64,000 bases of DNA from Fibrobacter sp. UBA4375 (GCA_002391195.1 DGRZ01000050.1:432-64431); one strand, 5' to 3'; counted from the stretch's first letter, positions 32,539 to 41,593 are shown. Made by a program: numbers and translations. Notes: generated by a model not told the origin, from the sequence alone.

Positions 32539-33317
32539 GTAAAGTGATAGCGATATGCAACCAGAAAGGCGGCGTGGGCAAGACCACTACCGCCGTGAAC
32601 CTGGCTGCCAGTTTTGCCGCCCTGGAGAAAAAGACTCTCCTTATCGACATGGACCCCCAGGGGAACGCATCCCAGGGTTTCGGCTACAACGAATCCCAGG
32701 AGATGGACATCCACGAGGTGCTGGAGCTGGCCGAAAATCCGGACAATGTCACCTACGAAAACATCAAGCCCGCCATCATGGACACGAGGCTCGACTTCTT
32801 GAAGATCATCACTTCGGGGCCGGACCTTGCCGTCATGGAAATCGAGCTGGTGAACGCCATGAGCCGCGAGCACCGTCTGGAGCGGGTCATGAAAGTTCTG
32901 GACCAGGCCTTCGAATTCATCATCATCGACGCGCCCCCGAGCCTGAACCTGCTCACCATCAACGTGCTCACCGCCGCAAAGAGCGTGCTGATTCCTATAC
33001 AGTGCGAATACTACGCCCTCCACGGCGTGACGGAACTGTTCAACACCATTCGCGAAGTCCAGAAAAACCTGAACGGAAACCTGAAAATCGAAGGGGCGCT
33101 CCTCACCATGTTCGCCAACAACAACCTCTCGAAACAGGTGGCCGACGAAGTTCGCGAGAACCTGGCCGATACCGTTTTCCAGACGGTCATACCGCGTAAC
33201 GTGCGCCTCAGCGAGGCGCCCTCCCACGGAAAGCCGGTCATTCTGTACGATGTACGGAGCCCCGGTTCCCAGTCCTACATGAAACTCGCCGAGGAAATCC
33301 TGAATAAGGGGAAGTAG
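32535..33317 (+). CDS. parA: Chromosome-partitioning ATPase ParA (Soj)
   Basis: The 260-aa deviant Walker-type ATPase shows ICNQKGGVGKTTTAVNLAA (about 7-25), LLIDMDPQGNASQG and FEFIIIDAPPSLN. These match the ParA/MinD family that moves ParB-parS complexes by ATP-dependent DNA binding. The ATGA overlap with rsmG and the parB gene 145 bp downstream, with three parS sites within 4.5 kb, support a chromosomal segregation role. Length is normal for chromosomal Soj. Confidence 0.95.
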   Translation: MSKVIAICNQKGGVGKTTTAVNLAASFAALEKKTLLIDMDPQGNASQGFGYNESQEMDIHEVLELAENPDNVTYENIKPAIMDTRLDFLKIITSGPDLAVMEIELVNAMSREHRLERVMKVLDQAFEFIIIDAPPSLNLLTINVLTAAKSVLIPIQCEYYALHGVTELFNTIREVQKNLNGNLKIEGALLTMFANNNLSKQVADEVRENLADTVFQTVIPRNVRLSEAPSHGKPVILYDVRSPGSQSYMKLAEEILNKGK

Positions 33318-33461
33318 TTCTGAGTTATGAGTGATGAGTATTGAGTGATGAGTACGCATTTCACATCCCACACCTCCCCTAACCCCTAAATCCTAGATCC
33401 TATCCCCTAGATCCTATCCCCTAGATCCTAACCCCTAAACCCCTACAACCTAATACCTAAA
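33318..33461. repeat. Heptamer arrays between parA and parB
   Basis: Units related to GAGTTAT/GAGTGAT run at about 33320-33352. A longer array of CCCCTAA / ATCCTAG / ATCCTAT units runs at about 33374-33457 and ends directly before the parB start codon. The whole intergenic gap is made of these 7-bp repeats. Confidence 0.85.
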
Positions 33462-34418
33462 ATGGGAAAGAAATCTTTTGCACTTGGACGCGGTCTTTCT
33501 GACATTCTCAAGGACCATGACGCTAATAAGAATTTTTCTGCCAACGCCCCCCAGGGCGAGTCTTCCAATGGCCAGCAGGTCGTAGAAATCCAGCTGGATC
33601 TGATCGACCCGAATCCGTTCCAGCCCCGCAAGTTTTTCAGCGACGATGAACTTTCGGAACTGGCCGAAACCATCAAGACCCACGGGCTTCTGACTCCTAT
33701 CAACGTGCGGAGCGTGAACGGCCGCTACCAGATTATCAGTGGTGAACGCCGCACCCGCGCAAGCAGGCTTGCAGGCCTCAAGACCATCAAGGCCCAGGTG
33801 TTCAGCGACATTGGCGACAAGGCCATGGCCGAATGGGCGCTTATCGAAAATATCCAGCGCGTGGACCTGAACCCCATCGAGACGGCGCAGTCCTACCAGC
33901 AGCTCATCGACAACCACGGCTACACTCACGAAGACCTGGCAAAGGCGGTAGGCAAGTCCCGCTCCGCCATTACCAACGCGCTTCGCCTGCTTAAGCTCCC
34001 GGATCAGGTGCAATACTGGATCCAAGAAGGCAAGCTCTCCTCCGGAGCGGCCCGCGCCCTCTGCAGCGACAAGATTGCCGACGTAGAAACCCTTGCAAAA
34101 AGAATCATCGACGAAGGCCTGAACGTCCGCCAGATCGAGGCAATTTCCAGAGGCGAAGAAATTGACCTGACTAAAACCGAAAAGCAAGAAAAAGAAAATA
34201 ATGAAAAGCCTGCAGCAAGTCCTGCGGTTTCTGGAAATCCGCCCAAGCCGGAACTCAGCGCCGACATGAAACAGTTCGAGTCCAAGCTGGAAACCTATTT
34301 CGGCACCAAGGTGGCAATCAACCCCAGCGCAGGTTCCGAAGCCAAGGGAACCATCGTAATTAACTATTATTCCATGGACGACCTGAATCGTATCCAGCAA
34401 CTCATGGAAAACGCCTAG
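33462..34418 (+). CDS. parB: Chromosome-partitioning protein ParB (Spo0J)
   Basis: The 318-aa protein binds parS and spreads along DNA as a CTP-dependent clamp. It has the N-terminal ParA-interacting start (KKSFALGRGLSDIL) and the ParB/Srx-type nucleotide-binding segments NPFQPRKFFSDDELSELAET and GERRTRASRLAGL. The helix-turn-helix reads THEDLAKAVGKSRSAITNAL, and the C-terminal dimerisation part ends INYYSMDDLNRI. No ribosome site is visible before the ATG at 33462, since the upstream sequence is a heptamer array; translation may be leaderless or weak. Confidence 0.95.
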   Translation: MGKKSFALGRGLSDILKDHDANKNFSANAPQGESSNGQQVVEIQLDLIDPNPFQPRKFFSDDELSELAETIKTHGLLTPINVRSVNGRYQIISGERRTRASRLAGLKTIKAQVFSDIGDKAMAEWALIENIQRVDLNPIETAQSYQQLIDNHGYTHEDLAKAVGKSRSAITNALRLLKLPDQVQYWIQEGKLSSGAARALCSDKIADVETLAKRIIDEGLNVRQIEAISRGEEIDLTKTEKQEKENNEKPAASPAVSGNPPKPELSADMKQFESKLETYFGTKVAINPSAGSEAKGTIVINYYSMDDLNRIQQLMENA

Positions 34419-34425
34419 GAAATTT

Positions 34426-35223
34426 ATGAAAGGCAAATACTACACCATACAGATTATCCCGGAAGATTCCGAGAAGGTGAGAAAGTTCAAGGTTCGCACC
34501 TGGTGGTTCGCCTTTATCAAGATTTCCCTGGTCGTGTTCATTCTCGTATTGGGACTGTTCATCTACCATCTCGGGAAAATTAACCGCATCGTGGCAAGCT
34601 ACGAAAAAATGCGGGTGACCAACGCCCAGCTGGTCAAGAAGGACAACAACTACGAAGAAATGTTCTCCCGCCTGGATTCCCTGTGGATTTTGGAAGAACG
34701 CATCCAGAACATATTCGAGACTTTTTTGGAAAACGATTCTGGAAAAATCAACAGCATTATCGACAAGAACAAGTTCGCCCATACGCCCGTCGAAAAAATC
34801 CAGGTGGACTACGAAGGTATCCACGGCTGGCAGCCCCTTTCTGAAAAAATCAAGCTGGAACACATCCCCAGTGTTCTGCCCGTGGTTGGAATTGAAAGCA
34901 AGAAGTTTTCCGAAGAAGAAAACCACCTCGGCATAGATATTTCGGCACAGGCCGGAAATCCGGTATTCGCATCGGGAGCTGGCAACGTGGTTTTTGCAGG
35001 CCAAAAAGATGAACTGGGAAACACCATTGTCATTGACCACCAGAACGGCTACAGGTCGAGCTACTCTCATCTGAAGACGATCAACGTGAGAAAGGGTTAT
35101 ACCGTAAGCAAGGGCGACATTATCGGCACAGTCGGGAGCACCGGCAATACCAGTGGCGCCCACCTGCACTTTGAAATTACAAAAGACGGAATCAACTTGA
35201 ATCCGTCAGATTTCATAGACTAA
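34426..35223 (+). CDS. M23 (LytM) family peptidase, membrane-anchored
   Basis: The 265-aa protein has one N-terminal transmembrane segment (about 30-50), a coiled-coil-like middle, and a C-terminal M23 domain. The domain has zinc-ligand motifs HLGIDISAQAG, GYRSSYSHL and AHLHFEI, all intact. It would cut peptide cross-links in peptidoglycan, or activate such an enzyme. It starts 7 bp after parB and precedes the bactofilin gene by 29 bp. M23 proteins next to bactofilins are a known pairing for cell-shape control. Confidence 0.9.
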   Translation: MKGKYYTIQIIPEDSEKVRKFKVRTWWFAFIKISLVVFILVLGLFIYHLGKINRIVASYEKMRVTNAQLVKKDNNYEEMFSRLDSLWILEERIQNIFETFLENDSGKINSIIDKNKFAHTPVEKIQVDYEGIHGWQPLSEKIKLEHIPSVLPVVGIESKKFSEEENHLGIDISAQAGNPVFASGAGNVVFAGQKDELGNTIVIDHQNGYRSSYSHLKTINVRKGYTVSKGDIIGTVGSTGNTSGAHLHFEITKDGINLNPSDFID

Positions 35224-35252
35224 AAAAATTTTTAATTCATTGGAGAAACAAC

Positions 35253-35618
35253 ATGCCAGGTAAAGAACAGGAAATTACCCAGATCAGCAACACCATTACC
35301 ATCAAGGGCGACATCATCGGCAAGAGCGATGTCCGCGTGGCAGGTGTAGTTAACGGAAGCATCAGCATCGATGGCGAGCTCATTATCGAAAAGAGCGGCC
35401 ACATCGAAGGCGAAATCAAGACCAAGTCTGCCGTGATTGCAGGCTCCATCAAGGGCAATATCGACTGCTCCGAAAAAATGATTCTCGAAAGTTCTTCCCA
35501 GTTCGTAGGGAACATCAAGACCAAGCAGCTCATTATCCAGGAAGGCGCCATGTTCCAGGGCAACTGCCAGATGGGCATTCCTTCTACACCTGCAGCCCAA
35601 CCTAAGGAAAAGGCATAA
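35253..35618 (+). CDS. Bactofilin (polymer-forming cytoskeletal protein)
   Basis: The 121-aa protein contains the repeating strand pattern of DUF583/bactofilin (IKGDIIGKSDVRVAG, INGELI-like, GHIEGEIKTKSAVIAG, GNIKTKQLIIQEGAMFQG). This forms a right-handed beta-helix that polymerises without nucleotide. The ribosome site GGAGA is at 35240-35244. It directly follows the M23 peptidase gene and probably localises it to shape the cell wall. The C-terminus ends in a short Pro/Ala/Lys tail. Confidence 0.92.
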   Translation: MPGKEQEITQISNTITIKGDIIGKSDVRVAGVVNGSISIDGELIIEKSGHIEGEIKTKSAVIAGSIKGNIDCSEKMILESSSQFVGNIKTKQLIIQEGAMFQGNCQMGIPSTPAAQPKEKA

Positions 35619-35955
35619 TTCCACACCTATATCAGTATTATCTTTTTATTTATATATAGAGATAATTATACTGATACTGTGAATTGTGGAAAGAAATGTT
35701 GAAGGGTAGGTACTAATTTTTAATCCTCAACAAGATACGATATTCACATGGAATATTGAATATGTTGAAGATTTGAAACGAGTCCACTTTTTTCAATGTT
35801 GATTACTGTTGAAAGAAAATTTTCAACTTCTGTTGACAGAAAAATCACGAAGGGGCATTAAAAACAGGTGCCAAAAATGATTTTAATCACATTTGAAAAG
35901 AATAAGTGGAAAATAGGTGCCAGCGGGGCAAGGTAAAGACTATATTTCTCACTAG
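35619..35955. other. Gene-free AT-rich 337 bp with hairpin and TGTTGA repeats
   Basis: An inverted repeat at 35631-35675 (ATCAGTAT ... ATACTGAT arms) could terminate bactofilin transcription. TGTTGA then occurs at 35697, 35763, 35797, 35807 and 35831, all in the same orientation. No gene is seen. The repeats may bind a regulator; they are spaced irregularly. Confidence 0.45.
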
Positions 35956-36699
35956 ATGGGTTGTAACTTGTTGAAGATAGGGCAGATATCGGATCTCCAC
36001 ATAGGCGAGGACGAAAACCTCGTGCAGGGGATTGATGTGCGTGCCAATTTTCAGAAGGCCCTCCGTTCCAAGTCCATAGAGGATATGGACCTGTTGGTAT
36101 TGTCCGGTGACCTGGCCAACGAAGACGGGGAGCCCGGCGCTTACCGTTTTGTCTTTGAGCAGGTGAAAGACCTTAAGGTTCCCGTGCTGGTCATTCCCGG
36201 AAACCATGACCGTCTTGACACTATGGCCCAGTTTTTCGACCTGCAGGGCAAAATTCACGGTGAAAAGTGCTATTTCAAGTACGAAATTGCAAGCCGGACG
36301 CTGTTTTTCCTGGATAGCGCCTGCGGGACTGTTTCTAAGGACCAGCTGGACTGGTTAAAAGCGGAAGCCGCCAAGGTCCAGGGCGAAATTTTTCTGTTTA
36401 TGCACCACCCGCCCTGCCTCTGCGGTCACCGGTTCATGGATTCCAAGTATTCCCTCAAGAACAAGGAAGAGGTCCAGGCAGTTTTCGCCGAAATCCCGAA
36501 CCTGACCCACATTTTCTGCGGGCACTACCATTCTCATTTCGAGTTGGACATGGGCCGTCAAAAAGTCCATGTGGCCCCTTCCACCCAGATGCAGATAGAT
36601 TCCCACGCCCCGAACTTTATCCTCAAGAGCTCCGCTCCCGAGTGGATGACCATAGAAATTGGCGAAAATTTCGTAGAAACGGCAGTTTATTTGCGTTAA
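35956..36699 (+). CDS. Calcineurin-like metallophosphoesterase
   Basis: The 247-aa protein has the full set of metal-binding motifs. These are GQISDLHIGED (DxH), LLVLSGDLANEDG (GDxxN-like), VIPGNHDRLD (GNHD), FLFMHHPPCLCG and FCGHYHSHFE (GHxH). The fold hydrolyses phosphomonoesters or diesters, for example cyclic nucleotides in CpdA-type enzymes. The substrate is unknown. The start ATG at 35956 lacks a strong ribosome site. Confidence 0.9.
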   Translation: MGCNLLKIGQISDLHIGEDENLVQGIDVRANFQKALRSKSIEDMDLLVLSGDLANEDGEPGAYRFVFEQVKDLKVPVLVIPGNHDRLDTMAQFFDLQGKIHGEKCYFKYEIASRTLFFLDSACGTVSKDQLDWLKAEAAKVQGEIFLFMHHPPCLCGHRFMDSKYSLKNKEEVQAVFAEIPNLTHIFCGHYHSHFELDMGRQKVHVAPSTQMQIDSHAPNFILKSSAPEWMTIEIGENFVETAVYLR

Positions 36700-36742
36700 T
36701 GCCTTGAATTTTTATAATTTCTTTCTAAATTTGGTTCAAAAT

Positions 36743-36814
36743 GGCGGTTTAGCTCAGCGGTAGAGCACTGGAATCATAATCCATTGGTCCGGGGTTCAAA
36801 TCCCTGAACCGCTA
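36743..36814 (+). tRNA. tRNA-Met (anticodon CAT)
   Basis: A 72-nt cloverleaf. The acceptor GGCGGTT pairs with AACCGCT, D-arm GCTC/GAGC, the anticodon loop is ATCATAA, and the T-arm is GGGGTTCAAATCCC with the invariant TTCAA. The sequence resembles elongator tRNA-Met rather than initiator; a CAT-bearing tRNA-Ile2 is not excluded. CCA is not encoded. Confidence 0.9.
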
Positions 36815-36835
36815 TTACAAAAAAAAGAGGCGCAT

Positions 36836-37261
36836 ATGTCGAAAAAAATTCTAGCGATTTTAATTCTGGCTACCGCCTCTTTTTTTGTTGCCTGTAACCA
36901 AGAAGAAAAGGTGACTCCCGAGGTCATTCAGGCCAAGGTGGCCGCCGAAAAGTCGGCTCCCATCGTCAAGGTGGATGAATTCCAGTCTCCTAGCAGCCCT
37001 GTCATCGATTCTACCAAGGCCAAGCAGTATGTCAAGGCCAGCGCCGCCCTGGTGGAATTGGGCGTTACCTGGTCCGAAAAGATCGACAAGGCCGAAGATT
37101 CCGAGAAGGTCCAGATCCTTAATGCCTACAACGTGGCCCGCGACCAGCTTTGCGCCCGCGTGGGTCTTGCCGGCATCGCCGAATTCAACTGGATTACCAA
37201 GGTTGCGCTTCCCAACCCGCAGAACGAAGCGGTGTTTAAGGCAGCTGGCCTGAGACAATAA
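36836..37261 (+). CDS. Small lipoprotein of unknown function
   Basis: The 141-aa product has a signal peptide with lipobox FFVAC (Cys20) and an acidic, helical mature part of about 120 residues. It lies 21 bp after the tRNA gene and may share its transcript. The family is not recognised. A rho-independent terminator follows at 37289. Confidence 0.7.
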   Translation: MSKKILAILILATASFFVACNQEEKVTPEVIQAKVAAEKSAPIVKVDEFQSPSSPVIDSTKAKQYVKASAALVELGVTWSEKIDKAEDSEKVQILNAYNVARDQLCARVGLAGIAEFNWITKVALPNPQNEAVFKAAGLRQ

Positions 37262-37288
37262 ACCAAGTTTCTTTATTGATATTTTTTT

Positions 37289-37313
37289 CCCGGCCTTGGT
37301 CGGGATTTTTTTT
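37289..37313 (+). terminator. Rho-independent terminator
   Basis: CCCGGCC and GGTCGGG form a stem, followed by ATTTTTTTT, 28 bp after the lipoprotein stop. Confidence 0.8.
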
Positions 37314-37387
37314 GTCCAATAAATTCCGGCAATGCTTTTCAACAAAATGAATATATTTGTACAAAAGGATTTCTAGAGGAATTGACA

Positions 37388-38017
37388 ATGGAAAACGTGA
37401 CGGTCTTTAACCATCCTTTAATCCAGCACAAGATTTCGCTATTGCGCGACAAGAATACGGATACAAATGAATTCCGGCGCCTGGTCGAAGAGATTGCCAT
37501 GCTTGAGGGCTTCGAGGCTTTGTCGGACCTTCCGCTGGAGCACAGGGAGGTCGAAACCCCGATAGAAAAATGCACTACGCCAGTACTGGCCGGACGCAAG
37601 CTCGTGCTGGTTCCCATCTTGCGTGCTGGACTTGGCATGGTGTCTGGTATGCTTGCGCTGGTGCCCTCTGCCAAGGTTGGGCACATCGGGCTTTTTCGCA
37701 ATGAGGCAACTCACGAACCCGTGGAATACTACTGCAAATTGCCAGCCGCCATAGACCAGCGGGTCATTGTGGTGGTAGACCCGATGCTTGCCACGGGCGG
37801 CTCCGCTGTCGATGCTATCAGCATGATCAAAAAACATGGCGGCAAGAAAATCAAGTTTGTGTGTATTATCGCCGCTCCCGATGGCCTCAAAAAACTGCAC
37901 GAGGTGCACCCCGATGTACAGATTTACGTGGGGCACCTGGACCGCTGCCTGAACGAAGATGCCTACATTTGCCCGGGTCTTGGCGACGCCGGCGACAGGG
38001 TATTCGGAACAAAATAA
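37388..38017 (+). CDS. upp: Uracil phosphoribosyltransferase
   Basis: About 209 aa. It converts uracil and PRPP to UMP (pyrimidine salvage). Visible motifs are VTVFNHPLIQHKISLLRDK at the start, VPILRAGLGMVSGM, and the PRPP loop VVVDPMLATGGSAVDAI. The C-terminal uracil-binding part is GLGDAGDRVFGTK. All are canonical. The ATG at 37388 is preceded by GAGG at 37374-37377. Confidence 0.96.
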   Translation: MENVTVFNHPLIQHKISLLRDKNTDTNEFRRLVEEIAMLEGFEALSDLPLEHREVETPIEKCTTPVLAGRKLVLVPILRAGLGMVSGMLALVPSAKVGHIGLFRNEATHEPVEYYCKLPAAIDQRVIVVVDPMLATGGSAVDAISMIKKHGGKKIKFVCIIAAPDGLKKLHEVHPDVQIYVGHLDRCLNEDAYICPGLGDAGDRVFGTK

Positions 38018-38036
38018 CAACAGATAAATCTGTTTT

Positions 38037-40199
38037 TTACTGCATGGTGCCTTTTTCGAGGCTTCGGACGGGAATAAAGCTGGTGCTGCCGTCGGCAGAT
38101 ATGATCATGGCCACGCCGGACATGTAGTTGAGCCATCTTCTTTTTTCGTGATAGCGCACGTTGGCGCGGCCGTCGGTCACATAGGCCAGCAGGGGCACTA
38201 TCAGGTAGTCGTGGGTGCACATGATGTTTATGCGTTTCATGGTGCCCATGTTACCCTTGATTTCGCTGATGAGCTGCTCACTACGGCTCTTGAGGTCGTA
38301 GAAGGCATCGGAGTAGGAGCCTACGAATGCGTATTTGGAATACACCGCCCAGCCGCCGCCATCGGCGGACTTGGAGTATTCCTCCACTTTTTTGGAGTCC
38401 TTTACGTACCAGCCGCCATCTAGCATGGCAAGCTCCACCAGGTTGTAGTTGGTTTGGCACTTGCCCTGGGCGATGTTGTCGCAGGTTTCCTGGGTGCGGG
38501 TGTAGCCGGAATGGGCAAAGTAGAAGTCTTCGGTACCGCCAGTCGCCTTGAACCGTCCGCCCAGTTCCTGGGCGTATTTGACGCCATTTTCGGTAAGGTG
38601 CCCGCTCTTGCCTGTGCTGTTGGTGCGTTCGCTGTGGCGGATGATGAACACCGCCTTGTCTGTTGGTTTTAGGCTTTTGAAGACTTCCACGATGTCGGTA
38701 AAGCCATCGGCTTCGTCCTTGGTGGCGACGCGCCACTTGCCACCGTCGTAGATGTAAAAGATTTCGTGGTTTACGCGGCCTTCGCGGATTTCCTTGTCGT
38801 AGGCGCCGGGGCCAAAACCTGCGGTGTCCTTTTCTAGGGCACTTGCCGTGCGCCAGCGGTTTTGGGTAGCGTCGCAAATAAAGCGTACTCTCGAATGGTC
38901 CGCATGTTCGTAGTCGTTGGCGAAGTAAACGCTTTGTCCCTGGTTCACGAAGGTGAGCTTGCCTGCGTTCGAACTGTTGCAGGGGCCAAAACCGTAGACC
39001 ATGGGGAAAAAGTTTTGGATGTATTTTTCAAAGTTTGGTACGGGTCCAAGGTTCCAAGAAGCGACATTGTTGCGGATTTGACTGTATTTGTTGGTGGAGT
39101 CGACTCCGACAATCCAGTCTGCTATTTTTATTTTCCAGTTAGGGTCGTTCCAGACACCGTCGCCCTTGAGGTCTTCGGCGAGGTTGTTGGCGAGGTTCAT
39201 CATCTCGCCTTCGTCCCGACCGCCCTGCAGCATGGCCGAAATGGCCAGTAGGGCGGCACTGTAGTCGCTATCTTCGAATATGCTTATTTCTTCGGCGGAG
39301 GTGTTTTCGAGCTTAACGTCGTTGATTCCGAAAGCCTCGAGAACTTCGCGTCTTGCTTGGGCCTTCGCCATGTTGATGTCGATGTGGTTCATCAGCAGCT
39401 GGTCCACCCGCGGGATTTCCAGGTGCGTGAGGATGTTTACGTTTGCTTTTGAAGGATCGCAGGTCCTTGCGGCAAGGGTTACAGGGCTTGCAGAGGTTCC
39501 GCCGTTCAGTTCGTTCTTGTAGTAGCCGGTCACCTTGATTTTTACGCAATTGGAATCGGCATGTACATTGCCAAGGTTGAACTGCCCGTTGTTGGAAACG
39601 ATACAGCCCTCTGCAATCTGACGCATTTCGTGCCCGAAAAAGGAATCCACTTCTTGAACCGTGATGCCGGCGCCCGGAACAAAGGGGCCTTTCTGTGCGA
39701 GCCCTGCTAGGGGAGAATCGAAACCGGAAGGCGTTATGGGCATTTGGTTGTTGTAGTTCTGGTCCCAGGGGTTTCCGTAATTCTGCGATTGAGCGGAGTT
39801 AGGTTCGTTGCTTGCCGATGAGGTGTTTTCGACAGGGAAAATTTTATCCACGGCCTGTAAAAGCCCGTCATTGCAGGTGATACTGAAGCCGGCACTATCT
39901 GCAGCACTATGCCATTCGCCGTTTACGCAGAAATAGGGGAGTGTCTCGTCGCTTACAAAAAAGAAGTGCCCCTTGCGTTCTTCGTTACAGTCCGGCAGGT
40001 CGCTGGCGTCTTCTACCGTCAAGGAATCAAAAACGGAGGGCTTTTTTTCGTCCAGGTCTGGTATTTTCGAATCGGACGATATAACCTCGCTGTTCTCGTT
40101 CTCCTCATTTTCTTCGGCACTGCTCCCGCTAGAGGAACAGCCCGCGAAAAAAAGGGCGAGGGCAAAAATTGCCTTTATTGTGAGCCAGCCGGATTTCAT
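38037..40199 (-). CDS. Large lipoprotein with C-terminal histidine-phosphatase domain
   Basis: The 720-aa product has a lipobox (FFAGC, Cys21) and an acidic linker. Then come Cys/Trp repeat units (PYFCVNGEWHSAADSAGF, FICDATQNRWRTASALE, IFYIYDGGKWRVATKDE) and a central domain of unknown type. The last 200 residues form a histidine-acid-phosphatase-like domain: FIIRHSERTNSTG (catalytic His region, RHS in place of RHG), HSGYTRTQETC, and CTHDYLIVPLL (second His-Asp). Extracellular phosphatase activity is possible but the RHS variant makes it uncertain. The gene faces upp convergently. Confidence 0.7.
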   Translation of the reverse strand: MKSGWLTIKAIFALALFFAGCSSSGSSAEENEENENSEVISSDSKIPDLDEKKPSVFDSLTVEDASDLPDCNEERKGHFFFVSDETLPYFCVNGEWHSAADSAGFSITCNDGLLQAVDKIFPVENTSSASNEPNSAQSQNYGNPWDQNYNNQMPITPSGFDSPLAGLAQKGPFVPGAGITVQEVDSFFGHEMRQIAEGCIVSNNGQFNLGNVHADSNCVKIKVTGYYKNELNGGTSASPVTLAARTCDPSKANVNILTHLEIPRVDQLLMNHIDINMAKAQARREVLEAFGINDVKLENTSAEEISIFEDSDYSAALLAISAMLQGGRDEGEMMNLANNLAEDLKGDGVWNDPNWKIKIADWIVGVDSTNKYSQIRNNVASWNLGPVPNFEKYIQNFFPMVYGFGPCNSSNAGKLTFVNQGQSVYFANDYEHADHSRVRFICDATQNRWRTASALEKDTAGFGPGAYDKEIREGRVNHEIFYIYDGGKWRVATKDEADGFTDIVEVFKSLKPTDKAVFIIRHSERTNSTGKSGHLTENGVKYAQELGGRFKATGGTEDFYFAHSGYTRTQETCDNIAQGKCQTNYNLVELAMLDGGWYVKDSKKVEEYSKSADGGGWAVYSKYAFVGSYSDAFYDLKSRSEQLISEIKGNMGTMKRINIMCTHDYLIVPLLAYVTDGRANVRYHEKRRWLNYMSGVAMIISADGSTSFIPVRSLEKGTMQ

Positions 40200-40322
40200 T
40201 TGTTACAAGATACATAAAAAGCAGCATAATTCAAGACTATGGCGATACAAAAAAGAGTCCATTGGTCAGTGAACTTTTCTTTTTTTAAATTTTTAGCCGA
40301 AAGTGAATGAAAGGGTAAAGCT

Positions 40323-41327
40323 ATGAAAAAAATATTTACAGTACTCTTGTCAGTGGCCGCCATGGCCCTTGCCGAGAATGTTCAGGTTCTTGAGCCCTCC
40401 GGTGCAGAATTTTCTACCGACGCCCCCCAGGTGGTCATGTCCATCTTGCGTTCTGCCGTGTCCCAGACGGGTAACACTCCAGTGGAATCTTCGGCAGATA
40501 TCCAGATTCGTACCACCCTCAGCACCATGGGCTCTTCCATCGTTGTTGTGGTGGAACAGCTCAAGGACGGAACGGTTGTGGGTTCCGGGCGCCAGAAGAC
40601 GCCCACCGTCGATGACCTGGACGTGGCTATCGATGATGCCGTAAAGGCGGCCCTTGCAAATCTCGATGCCGGAAATGCCCCGCAGTCGGCGGCGTATGCT
40701 CCGGAAGCGAGTTACGATGATGGACCGGAGGTGGTTTACGTGGTTCCCGTGGAACGCCGGAGCAGCGAAGATCCCAACGATAGCTTTGCCCACAAGCGGC
40801 CCACCCGTAACTATGTGAGCTACGGTCTTGGTATGGCCATGTGGCACAATTACGACTTTGTGGAAGACGATTGTGGCCAGTATAAAAATAGCGACGAATG
40901 CCACGAGGATTTGGACGAGGACCGCAGCTGGGAACAGGCCTTTGTGTTCCATTATGGCCGTATTTTTGAAGTGGTGCCCCATGCGGCTATTACCATTATC
41001 AACAACATGAATATTTCTTTCGGTTCTGAGTGGGAATGGCACGAAACTTTCTTGATTGGCGGCCGTTATTTTGTGAGCACCGGGAATATTACGCCTTATG
41101 TTGGGCTTGGTGTTGGTCTTGGAATTCAGACAGATGGCCATTACGAGGACAGCGACGAAGGCTTTGCCATAGGCCTTGCTACGGGGGCAGAGCTGGGCGT
41201 TATTATGTTCAGGAATTCCGCCACCCAGCTGGAGATCGGCCTTGCATGGGACGCCCTTTGGGACGGCTTCGAAAGCTTTGACCGTCGATTCGGTTCCGGC
41301 AGTTTCTACGTAGCGATTAACTACTAG
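40323..41327 (+). CDS. Outer-membrane beta-barrel protein, Fibrobacter type
   Basis: The 334-aa protein has a signal peptide (MKKIFTVLLSVAAMALAE) and an N-terminal globular part of about 120 residues resembling a nucleotide-free lipoprotein-like alpha/beta domain. A C-terminal region of alternating strands (YVGLGVGLGIQTDG, ATGAELGVIMFRNS) ends FYVAINY. The terminal aromatic residue fits BamA-dependent outer-membrane insertion. No enzymatic motif is seen. Confidence 0.65.
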   Translation: MKKIFTVLLSVAAMALAENVQVLEPSGAEFSTDAPQVVMSILRSAVSQTGNTPVESSADIQIRTTLSTMGSSIVVVVEQLKDGTVVGSGRQKTPTVDDLDVAIDDAVKAALANLDAGNAPQSAAYAPEASYDDGPEVVYVVPVERRSSEDPNDSFAHKRPTRNYVSYGLGMAMWHNYDFVEDDCGQYKNSDECHEDLDEDRSWEQAFVFHYGRIFEVVPHAAITIINNMNISFGSEWEWHETFLIGGRYFVSTGNITPYVGLGVGLGIQTDGHYEDSDEGFAIGLATGAELGVIMFRNSATQLEIGLAWDALWDGFESFDRRFGSGSFYVAINY

Positions 41328-41332
41328 TTTTA

Positions 41333-41492
41333 GGTCACCTCTAAAAATTCATTTTCAAAAATTTGGCTGCAACACATCGCGCAGTTTCGTCACTCAAAGT
41401 GGTAAAGACCTCCAGTATTCACCACTTTTCGTTCCTGCCTGCGCTCGGTTTCGCTCAAATTCTTTTTATCAAAGCAATTTTTAGAGGTGCCC
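41333..41492. mobile_element. MITE-like element with 17-bp inverted ends and TTTA target duplication
   Basis: The left end reads GGTCACCTCTAAAAATT and the right end is the reverse complement of GGGCACCTCTAAAAATT, 16 of 17 identical. TTTA flanks both sides (41329-41332 and 41493-41496). The 160-bp element has no coding capacity and lies just downstream of the beta-barrel gene. Confidence 0.7.
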
Positions 41493-41593
41493 TTTATTTA
41501 TAAGTCTGGTTTCAAGAAATTGATCACGGGATAAACCTGTGATGACATTAAGGTCTAGTTGCGGGTAGACATCGTGATGACATTTTGGAAAAA

